A stretch of 64,000 nucleotides of DNA. Origin: Lysobacter sp. ISL-50 (GTDB lineage: Bacteria > Pseudomonadota > Gammaproteobacteria > Xanthomonadales > Xanthomonadaceae). Position 1 is the stretch's first letter, and each line of letters opens with the position of its first letter. This document shows positions 35,351-43,628 of this stretch, in pieces. The stretch is from assembly GCF_018612875.1 (NCBI RefSeq), contig NZ_JAGGRI010000017.1:1-64000 (forward strand). Reading direction: 5' to 3'. Both the position numbers and the translations under genes were made by a program. Under the pieces are notes generated by a model. The model was given only the letters and a program-made list of their open reading frames with translations. It did no database searches and had not been told where the DNA came from.

Positions 35351-36493
35351 TCAGTCCTTTCGTACTTCATGCGCTGACTTGATTCTATTTTCATGGTTAG
35401 GCGTTGCTTGGTCTACGGCCCTGTTCCCATGATTGTAGGTATTCGTTGGCCCGCCTTCTGCACCGCCTCTTTGCACGACAGTGGTGTCGACATTACGTGG
35501 TGCGGCGCCGTGGGACCCGGGCGGTTGGCCCTGTGGTCCTGGTTGACCTTGACTGCCGAACGCTGAGAAGTGCATGAAGTTTCCGACCTGTCCTTGAAAA
35601 AAGTGTGCGGCGACGGGGGGCACGGAAATGATAAGCATCGTAAGTATCAGGCCCATGCCGCCCTGCTCCATGGCTTGACCCGAAATGCCTCCAGCGCTCG
35701 CACCTGAGATGTTGGTCAACTTTATGAGCCACGTGGCCGCCGAGACCCTTACCATCAGGTCAAGAATCAGGCCTGAAATGAAGCTCAGTATCCCCATCGT
35801 AAAAAGTGCGCCCAGGCCGTACTGAAGCCAGCGGTGGAACATGGCCTTGGTCGCATCGAACGCCAAGGCGAAGATGAACAACGGTCCGAAGCCCACCCAC
35901 ATTGCGACAACGACCTTCATTAGAAGAAGCATGACACCCGCCGCAATGGCCGGGCCGGCCGTTCCCAGCCCTGCGAGGAGCTTCGCTGTGCGCTTTTCCT
36001 CAAGCAGCTCCGGGTTTCCATCGAGTACCTGAACTCCATCGATCGCCGTCATGGCAATCTGCAAGTAGGCCAAGTTCTGGTCGATGGCATCGGCTGTGGT
36101 TTGGCCCTTGTTCCCAGTGACGAGTTCATGGACGGCCTCGTCCATGTCGTGTGTCAGGAACGTGTGCAGCTTGATACCTCCAACTCCCATTGATGTCGCG
36201 ATACCGACGCATAGTGCGATCTTTAAGCCATCGACCACCAGCTTCATGAGCGGGTCGCGCAGCTGTCCGGTCAGGATTCGATAGCCCTGGACGAGTACCC
36301 ATAACGTCACGACAGAGATGCCGACGCCGGCAACGAACTTCATCATGCGCCCCATAAGCGCCAAGCCAAAGTCGCCGATCCGCGAGGTCAGGTACGTGTT
36401 GATGAGGCGGAAGCCCATGTAGTCCCCAATCCCCGTACCGACTGAAGGGGAAAGCCAATCCAGGAGATTGGGTACGCTACTTAACAGATCCAT
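35351..36493 (-). CDS. virB6: T4SS inner-membrane protein VirB6
   Basis: 380 residues. At least five membrane segments, with the TrbL/VirB6 hallmark region LAGLGTAGPAIAAGVMLLLMKVVVAMWVGFGPLFIFAL and the conserved Trp in the WLQYGLGAL segment. The C-terminal ~80 residues are a Gly/Pro/Gln/Asn-rich soluble tail, found in the Xanthomonas-type proteins. VirB6 forms part of the substrate channel. It follows VirB5 by 26 bases. Confidence 0.9.
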   Translation of the reverse strand: MDLLSSVPNLLDWLSPSVGTGIGDYMGFRLINTYLTSRIGDFGLALMGRMMKFVAGVGISVVTLWVLVQGYRILTGQLRDPLMKLVVDGLKIALCVGIATSMGVGGIKLHTFLTHDMDEAVHELVTGNKGQTTADAIDQNLAYLQIAMTAIDGVQVLDGNPELLEEKRTAKLLAGLGTAGPAIAAGVMLLLMKVVVAMWVGFGPLFIFALAFDATKAMFHRWLQYGLGALFTMGILSFISGLILDLMVRVSAATWLIKLTNISGASAGGISGQAMEQGGMGLILTMLIISVPPVAAHFFQGQVGNFMHFSAFGSQGQPGPQGQPPGSHGAAPRNVDTTVVQRGGAEGGPTNTYNHGNRAVDQATPNHENRIKSAHEVRKD

Positions 36494-36519
36494 TGCATGG
36501 TCACTCGGTAGAGGAGAGG

Positions 36520-37278
36520 TCAGTTGCCAAACACGGAGTTCAGCGTGCTGCTTGGGACGAATCCGCCGCCGCCATTCTTCTTTCCTTGCAGCGCACGCTT
36601 CGCCAATCGGGCATGGTCCGCTTTCAAGGCCGCGATGTAGTCGTCATAGGCCTTCATACGAGCTTGCCAGTAGTCGAGATCGAGCTGGTTGCGCGCGACG
36701 AAGCGATAAGCTTCATTATCGTTGGCGGCCAAAGCGCCCTGGTTGCCGCTGACACCGTCGCGTTGCTGCTCTATTTGCTCGAACTCCCTGCTGCGCTGAA
36801 GCAACTTCTTGAGCATGGTCGCCGAATCGTTGTACCTGCGGTTCTCGGCGAAGACCATTCGCTGACAGATGGCAAGCTGTTCGTTCACAACGTTTCCGTC
36901 GAGTTGCGGTGCCATTTGCTTGAATACTCCGATCAACTGATCCTTGATGCCATTGCCCGGCCCTGTGCAGGTGTCGTCCATGCCGTAGTCGAGCGGCCGG
37001 AGCGCGAAGCTATCTTCTTTCTGCGCTTGCCCGAAGTTGAGGCGTTGCAGTTTGATCAACTGCTGTTGGTAGTGTTCGGCCGTGGACTTCCACCGTTCCG
37101 CGTTCTTTCCGTACTCGACGGCGCTCTTGCTGACCTGCTCCATGTTCGCCATGAAGTTGGTCGGGTCCTTGGTGATCATCTGGGCGCTGGCGGTGTTGCC
37201 CCAAAGGCCGCCCACCAACACGATCGAGATTGCAGCCCCCCTGACGGAGCCTTGATCCACTCTGCTGCGATGCTTCAT
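36520..37278 (-). CDS. virB5: T4SS pilus-tip protein VirB5
   Basis: 252 residues. A signal peptide ends NTASA, then a long all-helical body (ANMEQVSKSAVEYGKNAERWKSTAEHY and further Gln/Leu-rich helices) as in VirB5 of Xanthomonas-type T4SS. VirB5 sits at the pilus tip. AAGGAG 7 bases before ATG. First gene of the nine-gene - strand run; nothing T4SS-like lies upstream, so the other VirB and VirD4 genes must be elsewhere. Confidence 0.85.
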   Translation of the reverse strand: MKHRSRVDQGSVRGAAISIVLVGGLWGNTASAQMITKDPTNFMANMEQVSKSAVEYGKNAERWKSTAEHYQQQLIKLQRLNFGQAQKEDSFALRPLDYGMDDTCTGPGNGIKDQLIGVFKQMAPQLDGNVVNEQLAICQRMVFAENRRYNDSATMLKKLLQRSREFEQIEQQRDGVSGNQGALAANDNEAYRFVARNQLDLDYWQARMKAYDDYIAALKADHARLAKRALQGKKNGGGGFVPSSTLNSVFGN

Positions 37279-37432
37279 ACAGACTCCTTGTCGTATCGAA
37301 TGTGCTGCATATAGATCACGAGGACTTTTTGCGACGGGGCGGAACTATTGGGCCACGGAACTCGACCGCCCTCGCGAGCGTTCCGCGTTCCCGCCGCGGT
37401 CTCGATCGAGGAATAAGCGGCTCATTCGACGG

Positions 37433-37651
37433 CTACTCTTTCTTGTCAGAACCCGCCAGCCTGCGGCGCAGCCATCCTCGGGTAGATGTGCCGTAGCGAA
37501 CATCCCTGAAGTAGTGGCATTTCACGATTCGGCCTTCGCGTCTGACGCAAAGCTCCCAACCTGAACCGTCAAATGATCGATACGGACGATGATGAATGCC
37601 GCAATCACAGACGAGCACTTGCTGCCGAAATTCAATCCTTGAAATCTGCAT
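37433..37651 (-). CDS. Small hypothetical protein (72 aa)
   Basis: 72 residues from ATG 37651 (GAGGG upstream). N-terminal ISRIEFRQQVLVCDCG includes a CxC pair, then HHRPYRSFDGSGWELCVRREGRI and a basic C-terminus. Not recognised. It lies head-to-head with the response regulator, sharing the palindrome-rich spacer. Confidence 0.5.
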   Translation of the reverse strand: MQISRIEFRQQVLVCDCGIHHRPYRSFDGSGWELCVRREGRIVKCHYFRDVRYGTSTRGWLRRRLAGSDKKE

Positions 37652-37663
37652 GACGCCCTCCAT

Positions 37664-38020
37664 GGCTGTCGTAAATACCTCGCTATCACGAGACTGACAA
37701 GCATTTCCTATCGATCATTGAGTTTCTGTAGGAAAAGTCTGATTTTTCTGTGGACATCTGTCTACACGGTGTGGAAATGAGATCGGGAGTACCCGTTTGA
37801 TGCGCAGAAATGTAACTCGCCTGAGTAACCAGGCGTCGTCGCGCTTGAGCCTCAATTGTTTCAAATTCGATTCGTTTGTAGACATACGTCTACAACGTTG
37901 TAGACGCTTGTCCACGAGCGCAGGTGAGTAGCGCTGAGCGAAAAATGTTTTGTATTGATAACTCTAAATGTGACGGGCTTAGTCGCACCCCCAAAAGGAG
38001 TATCTGCCAGGAGGCCTCCA
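37664..38020. promoter_or_regulatory. Divergent spacer with chain of GTAGAC/GTCTAC palindromes
   Basis: Four overlapping inverted repeats lie at 37749-37766, 37877-37894, 37888-37905 and 37899-37916, all built from the half-site TGTAGAC. The 37877 site is perfect (TGTAGACATACGTCTACA) and 37888 is a perfect 18-bp palindrome. Spacing of 22 bases between the outer sites is two helical turns. They look like binding sites for a dimeric repressor of the flanking genes; the regulator is unknown. Confidence 0.7.
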
Positions 38021-38644
38021 TTGATTCGTGTGTTCTTGGTTGACGACCATCTCTTCGTCCGTCACTCCCTACAGCTGATCCTCGAAGCTGAGTCGGACAT
38101 CGTGGTGATCGGCGAGGCTGCCCTTGGTCGCGAAGCAGTTGCCGTCATCCCCCAACAAGAAGTTGATGTTGTTGTTTGCGACTACGACCTGCCCGACATT
38201 GACGGGCTTCAGGTGACTCACTCGCTTCTGCGAGCCAACAAAGGCCTGAAAATCCTCATCTTTTCTGCTATCGACCACGGACTGATCCCGAGGCATCTGA
38301 TTGGCGCTGGTGCGCTGGGCTACGTGACAAAAGGCGGCGCAGATGGCGCGAAATTTGTGCGTGCTATTCGCGAGGTTGCTGCAGGTCGGCGGTACTGGGA
38401 CGAGGTCATTGGTGTCACTTCCCTGCCAGGAAAGACACCATTTGACCGGTTGCCCATGCGAGAACTTCAGGTGGCAAATCTAACGATCAGACGACTGTCG
38501 ATAACTGCAGTCGCTGAGATAACTGGATTGACCGAATCGTCAGTACGCACTTATCGCCAGCGGTTGTTCAAGAAGCTTGGAGTTCGAAGCGATGTGGATC
38601 TCCTCTATCTGGCTAGGGAGCATGGCCTGATTCCGCCCGACTAG
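38021..38644 (+). CDS. Response regulator, NarL/FixJ family
   Basis: 207 residues from TTG 38021, which has a perfect AGGAGG 6 bases upstream; further upstream codons lack such a site. Receiver domain: acidic pair Asp8/Asp9, phospho-acceptor Asp54 (VVVCDYDLPD), Lys near 107 (YVTKGGA). The C-terminal LuxR-type HTH is somewhat diverged (RELQVANLTIRRLSITAVAEITGLTESSVRTYRQRLFKKLGVRS). No sensor kinase is adjacent, so it is an orphan. It probably controls neighbouring genes through its own promoter region. Confidence 0.85.
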   Translation: MIRVFLVDDHLFVRHSLQLILEAESDIVVIGEAALGREAVAVIPQQEVDVVVCDYDLPDIDGLQVTHSLLRANKGLKILIFSAIDHGLIPRHLIGAGALGYVTKGGADGAKFVRAIREVAAGRRYWDEVIGVTSLPGKTPFDRLPMRELQVANLTIRRLSITAVAEITGLTESSVRTYRQRLFKKLGVRSDVDLLYLAREHGLIPPD

Positions 38645-38836
38645 GTGCCTGATGTACGAGCGACCAAATACGGCCCCTCGGAACCGTCGCATGATCATTT
38701 TGTCGGCGCAAGCCGAGTTAATGCCGGCAGCTTTTAGCCCTGCGGTGTTTAGCCAACATTTGTATGCGCCGAATTGTTATGCACCGGCACTATTTATCCA
38801 GCGGCGCCAAGCGCTGTGCCGTTTTACCTTTAGTAA

Positions 38837-39169
38837 ATGACGACCCCTCCTCCCTTCACTCCAGTACGCAAAAGGCCACGCCCAACGCCCTCGAAAGGTG
38901 GCGGTCGCCGCGTGCAATTGCCGCTGCTGGTGTTAATCGGGGAACGGATTCAAGCGATTCGCTTAGATAGGGGCCTCAGCCAGGACGACTTGGCCGTCGG
39001 CATACCAGCAGATCGATCCCATCTGGCGCTCATTGAAAGCGGCAGGACAGCTGCAACAGTCATGACTCTATACAAGCTGGCCTTCGCCCTTGATTGCGAG
39101 GTAAGCAATCTGCTCCCCGGCCGGGAGGAGGTTCGCCGCAAGCTGGGCCTCGGAACTGACGTCGAATGA
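38837..39169 (+). CDS. XRE-family transcriptional regulator
   Basis: 110 residues. A basic, Pro-rich N-terminal tail (about 35 aa) precedes a HTH_3 domain (IGERIQAIRLDRGLSQDDLA, IPADRSHLALIESGRTAATVMTLYKLAFALDCEVSNLLP). It resembles phage/plasmid-type repressors. It follows the response regulator by 192 bases with no other gene between; could bind the palindrome chain upstream, but that is untested. Confidence 0.85.
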   Translation: MTTPPPFTPVRKRPRPTPSKGGGRRVQLPLLVLIGERIQAIRLDRGLSQDDLAVGIPADRSHLALIESGRTAATVMTLYKLAFALDCEVSNLLPGREEVRRKLGLGTDVE

Positions 39170-39248
39170 GCCGCTGGCAGGGGCAAGGCGTTGCGACCGG
39201 ACAACGGTGGCTCTATGGTTAGTTGGTTAGGCCAAGGAGCGGTGCATC

Positions 39249-39596
39249 ATGAAATGGATTTGTGCGGTGACTATCGGCTTGCTCATGACCACAGGCTGTT
39301 CAAGCCTAGTTGCCACGGCCCCCTCTCCCGGTTACGCGTCGCTGGAGTTCGCCGACGTCCGAGACGGCAAGGACTCCATGTCCGGAACGTTCCAGTCGGT
39401 TGGTGGACTCGAAATTCCGACCACCTCCTCGACCATTTACGTGAAGGCCGGCTGGCGCAGGATCGGGTACACCTGCCCAGACCACCTAACCGTGGACGGG
39501 CCGCCCACGACGACGGCCGTCTTTGAGGCCGGCGCCTCGTATCAGTTGAAGTGCATTGCTTCGGAGGCAGTCATCGAGCGGGTCCGCGGTCAATAG
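39249..39596 (+). CDS. Small lipoprotein, unknown (115 aa)
   Basis: 115 residues with signal peptide and lipobox (LLMTTGC). The mature part is beta-rich with a second Cys pair (YTCPDHL, LKCIASEA). AAGGAG lies upstream of ATG 39249. Not recognised. Confidence 0.6.
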   Translation: MKWICAVTIGLLMTTGCSSLVATAPSPGYASLEFADVRDGKDSMSGTFQSVGGLEIPTTSSTIYVKAGWRRIGYTCPDHLTVDGPPTTTAVFEAGASYQLKCIASEAVIERVRGQ

Positions 39597-40033
39597 CCGA
39601 TCGCGCCCCTCAACGCCCAGCCTCGGCGCCGGCCTTGCGCGGTTGGGCGCACGTTGGCGACGGGCGGTACGCTCCGGGGCGCGGCCAGCACGTTCCCAGA
39701 CGCGGCGACGCAGGGCCAACCAACATGAGCTGGTTTAGACCGGTTTTCGTCGCGCGATGCCCACCAGTCTGGGGGCACTTCGCGGACCCGCGCAGTGATC
39801 GAATTGCAACCGGCATCACGGGCGTTACGCGGCTCAATCAACGGTGTCATGTTCGGCGAAAGATGAAAATCCGCATCACGGGATGGGGGCGCCGGAAGCT
39901 GAAGCGGAGTGGCTTCCGACTCCAGAGGCTTCATTCCCGGTTCCAGCGTAGGGGTGTGTAAAGCAGGGGCCTCGCAGGAAGTAACCATGCCGCCGTTCCG
40001 GCGCGGCGGTCCGATTCCATCAAGGAGGCCATC
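39597..40033. other. Intergenic, 437 bp
   Basis: No gene seen. It holds one copy (about 39666-39751) of an imperfect ~80-base repeat whose other copy lies at about 40877-40950. Confidence 0.5.
39666..39751 (+). repeat. Imperfect ~80-bp direct repeat, copy 1
   Basis: Shares the blocks CGCGGCGAC, GGCCAACC, then a GAGC(C/T)GGTTTAG(A/G)CCGGTTT core with the copy at 40877-40950. The two copies flank the secreted-protein gene at 40034-40654. Confidence 0.5.
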
Positions 40034-40654
40034 ATGTTCAACACTTCGAAACTATTTCTCTTGGCGCTGGCACTGATTCCTGTTTCTCCGGCTTCGGCTC
40101 AGGCAGATGCTGCCTTGCCCGGCAACGTCTATTTCGCCAGGGAGGAAAAGTCTCTGACGATTCCGATCACCTACGGGTGGACGACGCCGCCTCAGCGCAA
40201 GGTGATCTACAGTCTGGGACCGCTGAACTATTACTACTCGACGCAGACGCGCTCTTTGGTCGAAGAAGTGCGCATGCAAGTCGGCCTGACGAAGCGATGC
40301 GCGGGTACGGTGCGCCTGGGTTACTACGTCGTGCGTGCGTTCAGTCCGACCAGCACGGAAGGCACGTTCGTCACCCGCTATGCCGTGGTGGATCTTCCGC
40401 ATCGGCCGAGAGACGTTTCCGACTACCCTCTGGAGCCGGATGAGGCGATCAACCATTCGATCCAGCAGCAGGGGCTGCATCCGCTGGGCATCGGCGGCTC
40501 GACCCTCACTAAGGTCTACTACAACGTGGTCATGTTCGCGAATACCTACGACGATAGCTGCCTCGGACAGACGCTGCAGGTGAAAGGCAACGACTCGCAC
40601 GACTATCATGGCGAGTTGTCGCTGCATATCTTGTACGGGAACAATCTGCGCTGA
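40034..40654 (+). CDS. Secreted protein, unknown (206 aa)
   Basis: 206 residues. A signal peptide ends PASAQ. The mature part is beta-rich: paired strands with TRSLVEEVRMQVGLTKRCAGTVRLGYYVVRAF, and two cysteines in RCAG and SCLG. No family recognised. GGAGG precedes ATG 40034. Followed by a hairpin terminator. It stands alone between two copies of an imperfect repeat. Confidence 0.65.
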   Translation: MFNTSKLFLLALALIPVSPASAQADAALPGNVYFAREEKSLTIPITYGWTTPPQRKVIYSLGPLNYYYSTQTRSLVEEVRMQVGLTKRCAGTVRLGYYVVRAFSPTSTEGTFVTRYAVVDLPHRPRDVSDYPLEPDEAINHSIQQQGLHPLGIGGSTLTKVYYNVVMFANTYDDSCLGQTLQVKGNDSHDYHGELSLHILYGNNLR

Positions 40655-40666
40655 TGTGGTTGGACG

Positions 40667-40703
40667 GACACGGGCCTCGAATTGTTTCGAGGCTCGTGTC
40701 TTT
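40667..40703 (+). terminator. Rho-independent terminator
   Basis: Stem GACACGGGCCTCGAA / TTTCGAGGCTCGTGTC (one mismatch-like G-T), loop about 3 bases, then TTT, just after the stop at 40654. Confidence 0.7.
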
Positions 40704-40876
40704 GGGTGTTGCCGGGCGATCTGCTGGTGAAGACAAATTCCCCCGGCCTCTTGTGCGCCTAGCTAGGGGCTACCAATGCCGAACGAAGTTGAACGGAGCT
40801 ACGGGTGCCCCCGCATCCGCGAACGGCCGCCCCACGTCCTTGCCTGGCGGCCTGGGCAGACCGAGGTGCGATCCGA

Positions 40877-40950
40877 GGTACCGCTCGCGGCCGACACGCG
40901 TCCAGGCGCGGCGACACCGGCCAACCGGCAGGAGCCGGTTTAGGCCGGTT
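40877..40950 (+). repeat. Imperfect ~80-bp direct repeat, copy 2
   Basis: Matches copy 1 at 39666-39751 with the same block order. It continues into a tandem CCGGTTTAAA / CCGGTTTAAA sequence that copy 1 lacks. Confidence 0.5.
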
Positions 40951-41029
40951 TAAACCGGTTTAAACCCGTCACGAGAGTTGGACCCCGCGTGCTCCAGGCG
41001 CGCCAAACTTCCCGTTCCAACTTTTTCTA

Positions 41030-41235
41030 CGCCTCGTCGCAACGACGAAATAGGCCTTATTTCCGAGGCTTTTGGCGTTTTCCATTGGTCGGCGGGTTAT
41101 CCACAGAGGGGCTGTTTGGCGATTTTTTCGCCTCTCCGGGTCTTTTTCTCCAAGCCTTTGGTCGGCCGACCATTGGGCGCCCTTATAAAACAGCTACTTA
41201 CAAGGGGCGGTTTTTTTGGCGTTTTGACCCCAAAG
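41030..41235. other. Candidate replication-origin-like patch
   Basis: Perfect DnaA box TTATCCACA at 41097-41105 beside dense short inverted repeats: CGTCGCAACGACG, AAATAGGCCTTATTT, GGCGATTTTTTCGCC, GGTCGGCCGACC, plus repeated TTTGGCGTTTT at about 41070 and 41214. No Rep gene nearby. Could be an origin remnant from an integrated plasmid or only a repeat-rich spacer. Confidence 0.3.
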
Positions 41236-41440
41236 CGACATCAAACCGCTTGATCCGGCCATTGATACATGCTGATGTGCCGTGGTCTTACCCTAGTCCG
41301 CTCGCCACGCGTTGCGAAATCGCCTTATCTATTAGCATGCGAACCGGTCGCGCTGCCGGCTCAACTGAAACAGCTTGTCGAACCCGTGCTCGGAAAACAG
41401 CTCAGCTGTCTCTGCCAACAGCACAATAACTTCCTTGTCG

Positions 41441-42190
41441 CTATCCGGACGCTTCCGATATCGCATCGATCGCGATGCGCCGATCACTGCACGGGCCCAC
41501 TTGAGCCGGAGGGCCAGACAGCGCGAGATTATGGAGTTCGACGGCGAACGCGTCGAAGGCATCGGCGGCTTCATCCACCAGTTGCAAGATGCGAGACCTT
41601 TCTTCGTCCTGAAGTTCGATTGCGGACATCCACCTATGATCCATGCCAATAGCATGGCCGTGCTCCCGATCGAGGTGCGTATCCCCGCAAAACTGCAGCA
41701 ATACGCCTTCGCGTCTTGTCAGCTCACGCGCGATCGGGGCGAGGTGACTGAACATCACGTTGCCCGTCTCTTCCATGATCTCGATGAGCGCCAGGCGCTG
41801 CAGCGCATTGCTCCCTTGTATAAGAGAAGCTAAACGATAACTAAGGAGGCGCGCTGCCGCTGTATTATCGCTCCAGAGCTCTCGCACTATGGCGCTTTTT
41901 GAGGCCACTGGGTCTAGATCCAGCAGATGGAGGTCTTGCAGGTACCATGGCCAATGTGTCGCATCTTCTTCGGCATGAACATTGATGGCTGCTTCTAACT
42001 CATCTTGCGGAACGGGATAACGAAGCAAATAGCGATTTATGTCGCCAAAACTCATAATGAAATGCGCCATTGCCGGAATGAAAGACAGCCGTCTACGTGG
42101 CTCTAATTCCTTGCTTCGCAGCCAATGAAAGAGCGGGAGTGACGCGAATTTCTGCTTGCGAAGCATGATTCTCTGCATCACGATCCTCAT
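41441..42190 (-). CDS. Haem-oxygenase-like diiron/iron-binding redox protein
   Basis: 249 residues from ATG 42190 (GGGGAAAG upstream). Helical bundle with metal-ligand motifs of the iron-containing redox (HDO) family: E-x4-H in HAEEDATHW (about 72-80), a Glu with a later His in MEETGNVMFSH (139-149), and an Asp/His-rich DTHLDREHGH (170-179). HDO members bind two irons and oxidise diverse substrates; the substrate here is unknown. There is no metabolic partner gene next to it; the neighbour is a secreted frameshifted gene. It ends next to the 41 kb repeat patch. Confidence 0.7.
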   Translation of the reverse strand: MRIVMQRIMLRKQKFASLPLFHWLRSKELEPRRRLSFIPAMAHFIMSFGDINRYLLRYPVPQDELEAAINVHAEEDATHWPWYLQDLHLLDLDPVASKSAIVRELWSDNTAAARLLSYRLASLIQGSNALQRLALIEIMEETGNVMFSHLAPIARELTRREGVLLQFCGDTHLDREHGHAIGMDHRWMSAIELQDEERSRILQLVDEAADAFDAFAVELHNLALSGPPAQVGPCSDRRIAIDAISEASG

Positions 42191-42243
42191 AACTTTCCCC
42201 GTTGGTTTTTTGTTGCGCGGAAGAACGGCTCGTCCAACCCGGT

Positions 42244-42764
42244 CTAAGGCAAAACAATCACCGTCTCTACCGGCCCGCTGACACTGGAAACGCCGGTGGT
42301 GAGGCACTCTACCGCTGCGTCTAGCGCTGCCAAGGTGTGGGTCTTCTCGACCATGCCGCCGACGAAGCAGCCCGCGGTGATCGTGCCGGCGTCGACCGCA
42401 ATGACTACGCCCCGGTACGGTTCACCAATTGCGTTTGATAGGAAAACAGACTGGTGCTGCCGTCCGCCCACTTCAGCGTCTGTGTTCCCGAAGAATTCTG
42501 TAGTGCCGCGCAGTTCAACGTACCCACACCCGCCAGGGTTGCCGTCACCGAAGCGGTACCTGCCTGCAAAGGAAGACTGATGCATGGCCAAGAAACTTCG
42601 CTCGAGGCAATCTGTACCTGCTGATCGACCAGCAATAGCCCCGGGTTATAGGTCACTTGGGCCGTGCCCACAGCACAGGTGATGAGGCCCGCCGCATGGG
42701 CATGTCCGCCACTGATGGACAGCGCAACCATCGCAATCATGGAACTCACACGAAATGCATACAT
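42244..42764 (-). pseudogene. Secreted protein with a frameshift in a G run
   Basis: Starts at ATG 42764 behind a strong AAGGAGGTG site, with a signal peptide (AMVALSISGGHAHA). Frame 1 reads to the TAG at 42405. The frame shifted by one continues without a stop to 42244 with protein-like content (VVIAVDAGTITAGCFVGGMVEKTH). Adding one G to the CCGGGGCG run near 42412 would join them into a protein of about 172 residues. No family recognised. Pseudogene, phase-variable gene and sequencing error are all possible. Confidence 0.6.
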
Positions 42765-43628
42765 GAGACACCTCCTTATAACGAACTGCGACAGGCCTCG
42801 ATCAGCGGATCGGCGATACCGCAATTCAACGGCATCCTGTAAGTCCTGACAGTGGCCATGGAGGGCGTACGCGGTCACGTTGCTGATCGGATATCCGGAG
42901 GCAATGAAGATCGTTTCGCCACATTGCATAAGGCGCGTATGGGGTCGTTTACATTTGTATCGAGCTGGAGAACAAAAAATCCGCTATGGCCCACTGCCAT
43001 GCGGCAGCTTGAACTCTTCCTGCATCGGCACGGGCTGTTAGCCACTTCGCCTCCTGCATGAAGCGATTCTCCTTGCGGCACGTCACATCATGTCGCGTCT
43101 GATCCATTGGCGCTTCATGGCTGCAATCATTGTGCGCAGATCGACTGCTCGACACCCACCAATTTTCACCTATGAACGACAATCACATTCCTATTCGACA
43201 CGCGTCGCGACCCAGGTCCTGGCGCTGCACGACGCGGCCGGCGGCGTCTAACGTGCAGGCGGAAAACACCGATTTGGCCAGGTCGATGCCGATGGTTACA
43301 TTGCGCATGAGAGACTTCCCCTCAGATATGCCGATGGTGAAAACCATCATGGCCCTTGAGGCCGAGCGGTGGTCCGCAAGGGCGGGAAGTCTCCTTTTTA
43401 CTCATCCAAGCCCAAGCCGCTTCGCGGCTCTGCGGAGACCGCCCCGCCGTTCTTGCTTTACGCGCATTTCCATACACGACGCCCTATGGCCGTATCTGAA
43501 AACCGCTGCTGCTGGTGCAAGTCCGTTTTTTTAGTGGCGTGAAATCAGAGGCAGTCAAGATCGGGAAACGTGCGCCGAGCACTATAAGCTGGCGCCATCG
43601 AAGCTAGTACGCTCATGAGCCTTCTGAA
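42765..43628. other. Intergenic, 864 bp, mostly empty
   Basis: No intact gene. It holds the IS110 transposase fragment (43183-43308) and nothing else that I can identify. Confidence 0.5.
43183..43308 (-). mobile_element. Truncated IS110-family transposase start
   Basis: From ATG 43308 the - strand encodes MRNVTIGIDLAKSVFSACTL and about 20 more residues before a stop. This is the DEDD-type N-terminus (first catalytic Asp in GIDLAK) of IS110 transposases. A GGGGAAG site precedes it. The rest of the transposase is missing, so this is a scar of an insertion. Confidence 0.75.

Larger units (their letters stand above)
40655..41440. other. Intergenic, 786 bp, repeat- and palindrome-rich
   Basis: No convincing gene. 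It contains the second copy of the ~80-bp repeat, a tandem CCGGTTTAAA motif, and a palindrome-rich patch at 41030-41235 with a DnaA-box-like TTATCCACA. Confidence 0.5.

Noticed and set aside
38652-38840. 62-codon frame between response regulator and XRE genes
   Set aside because: No ribosome site, and no protein-like pattern; probably spacer.
39225-39647. Gene 39249-39596 bracketed by GTTAGGC and GTTGGGC, resembling an integron cassette
   Set aside because: No matching RYYYAAC partner core or foldable attC-like hairpin was found, and no integrase is present; GTTRRRY is too short to count alone.
30718-41096. CCATTGGTCGGCGGGTT shared by 30718 and 41080 as att sites of an island
   Set aside because: 17 bases in GC-rich DNA, with no integrase, tRNA or target duplication at either end; kept only as a remark.
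40978-41253. Open frame with a phage-like short protein in the repeat patch
   Set aside because: Amino-acid content follows the palindromes and no ribosome site or homologous pattern is seen.
43130-43534. Open frame on + strand over the IS110 fragment
   Set aside because: It is the antisense of the transposase start and has no ribosome site.
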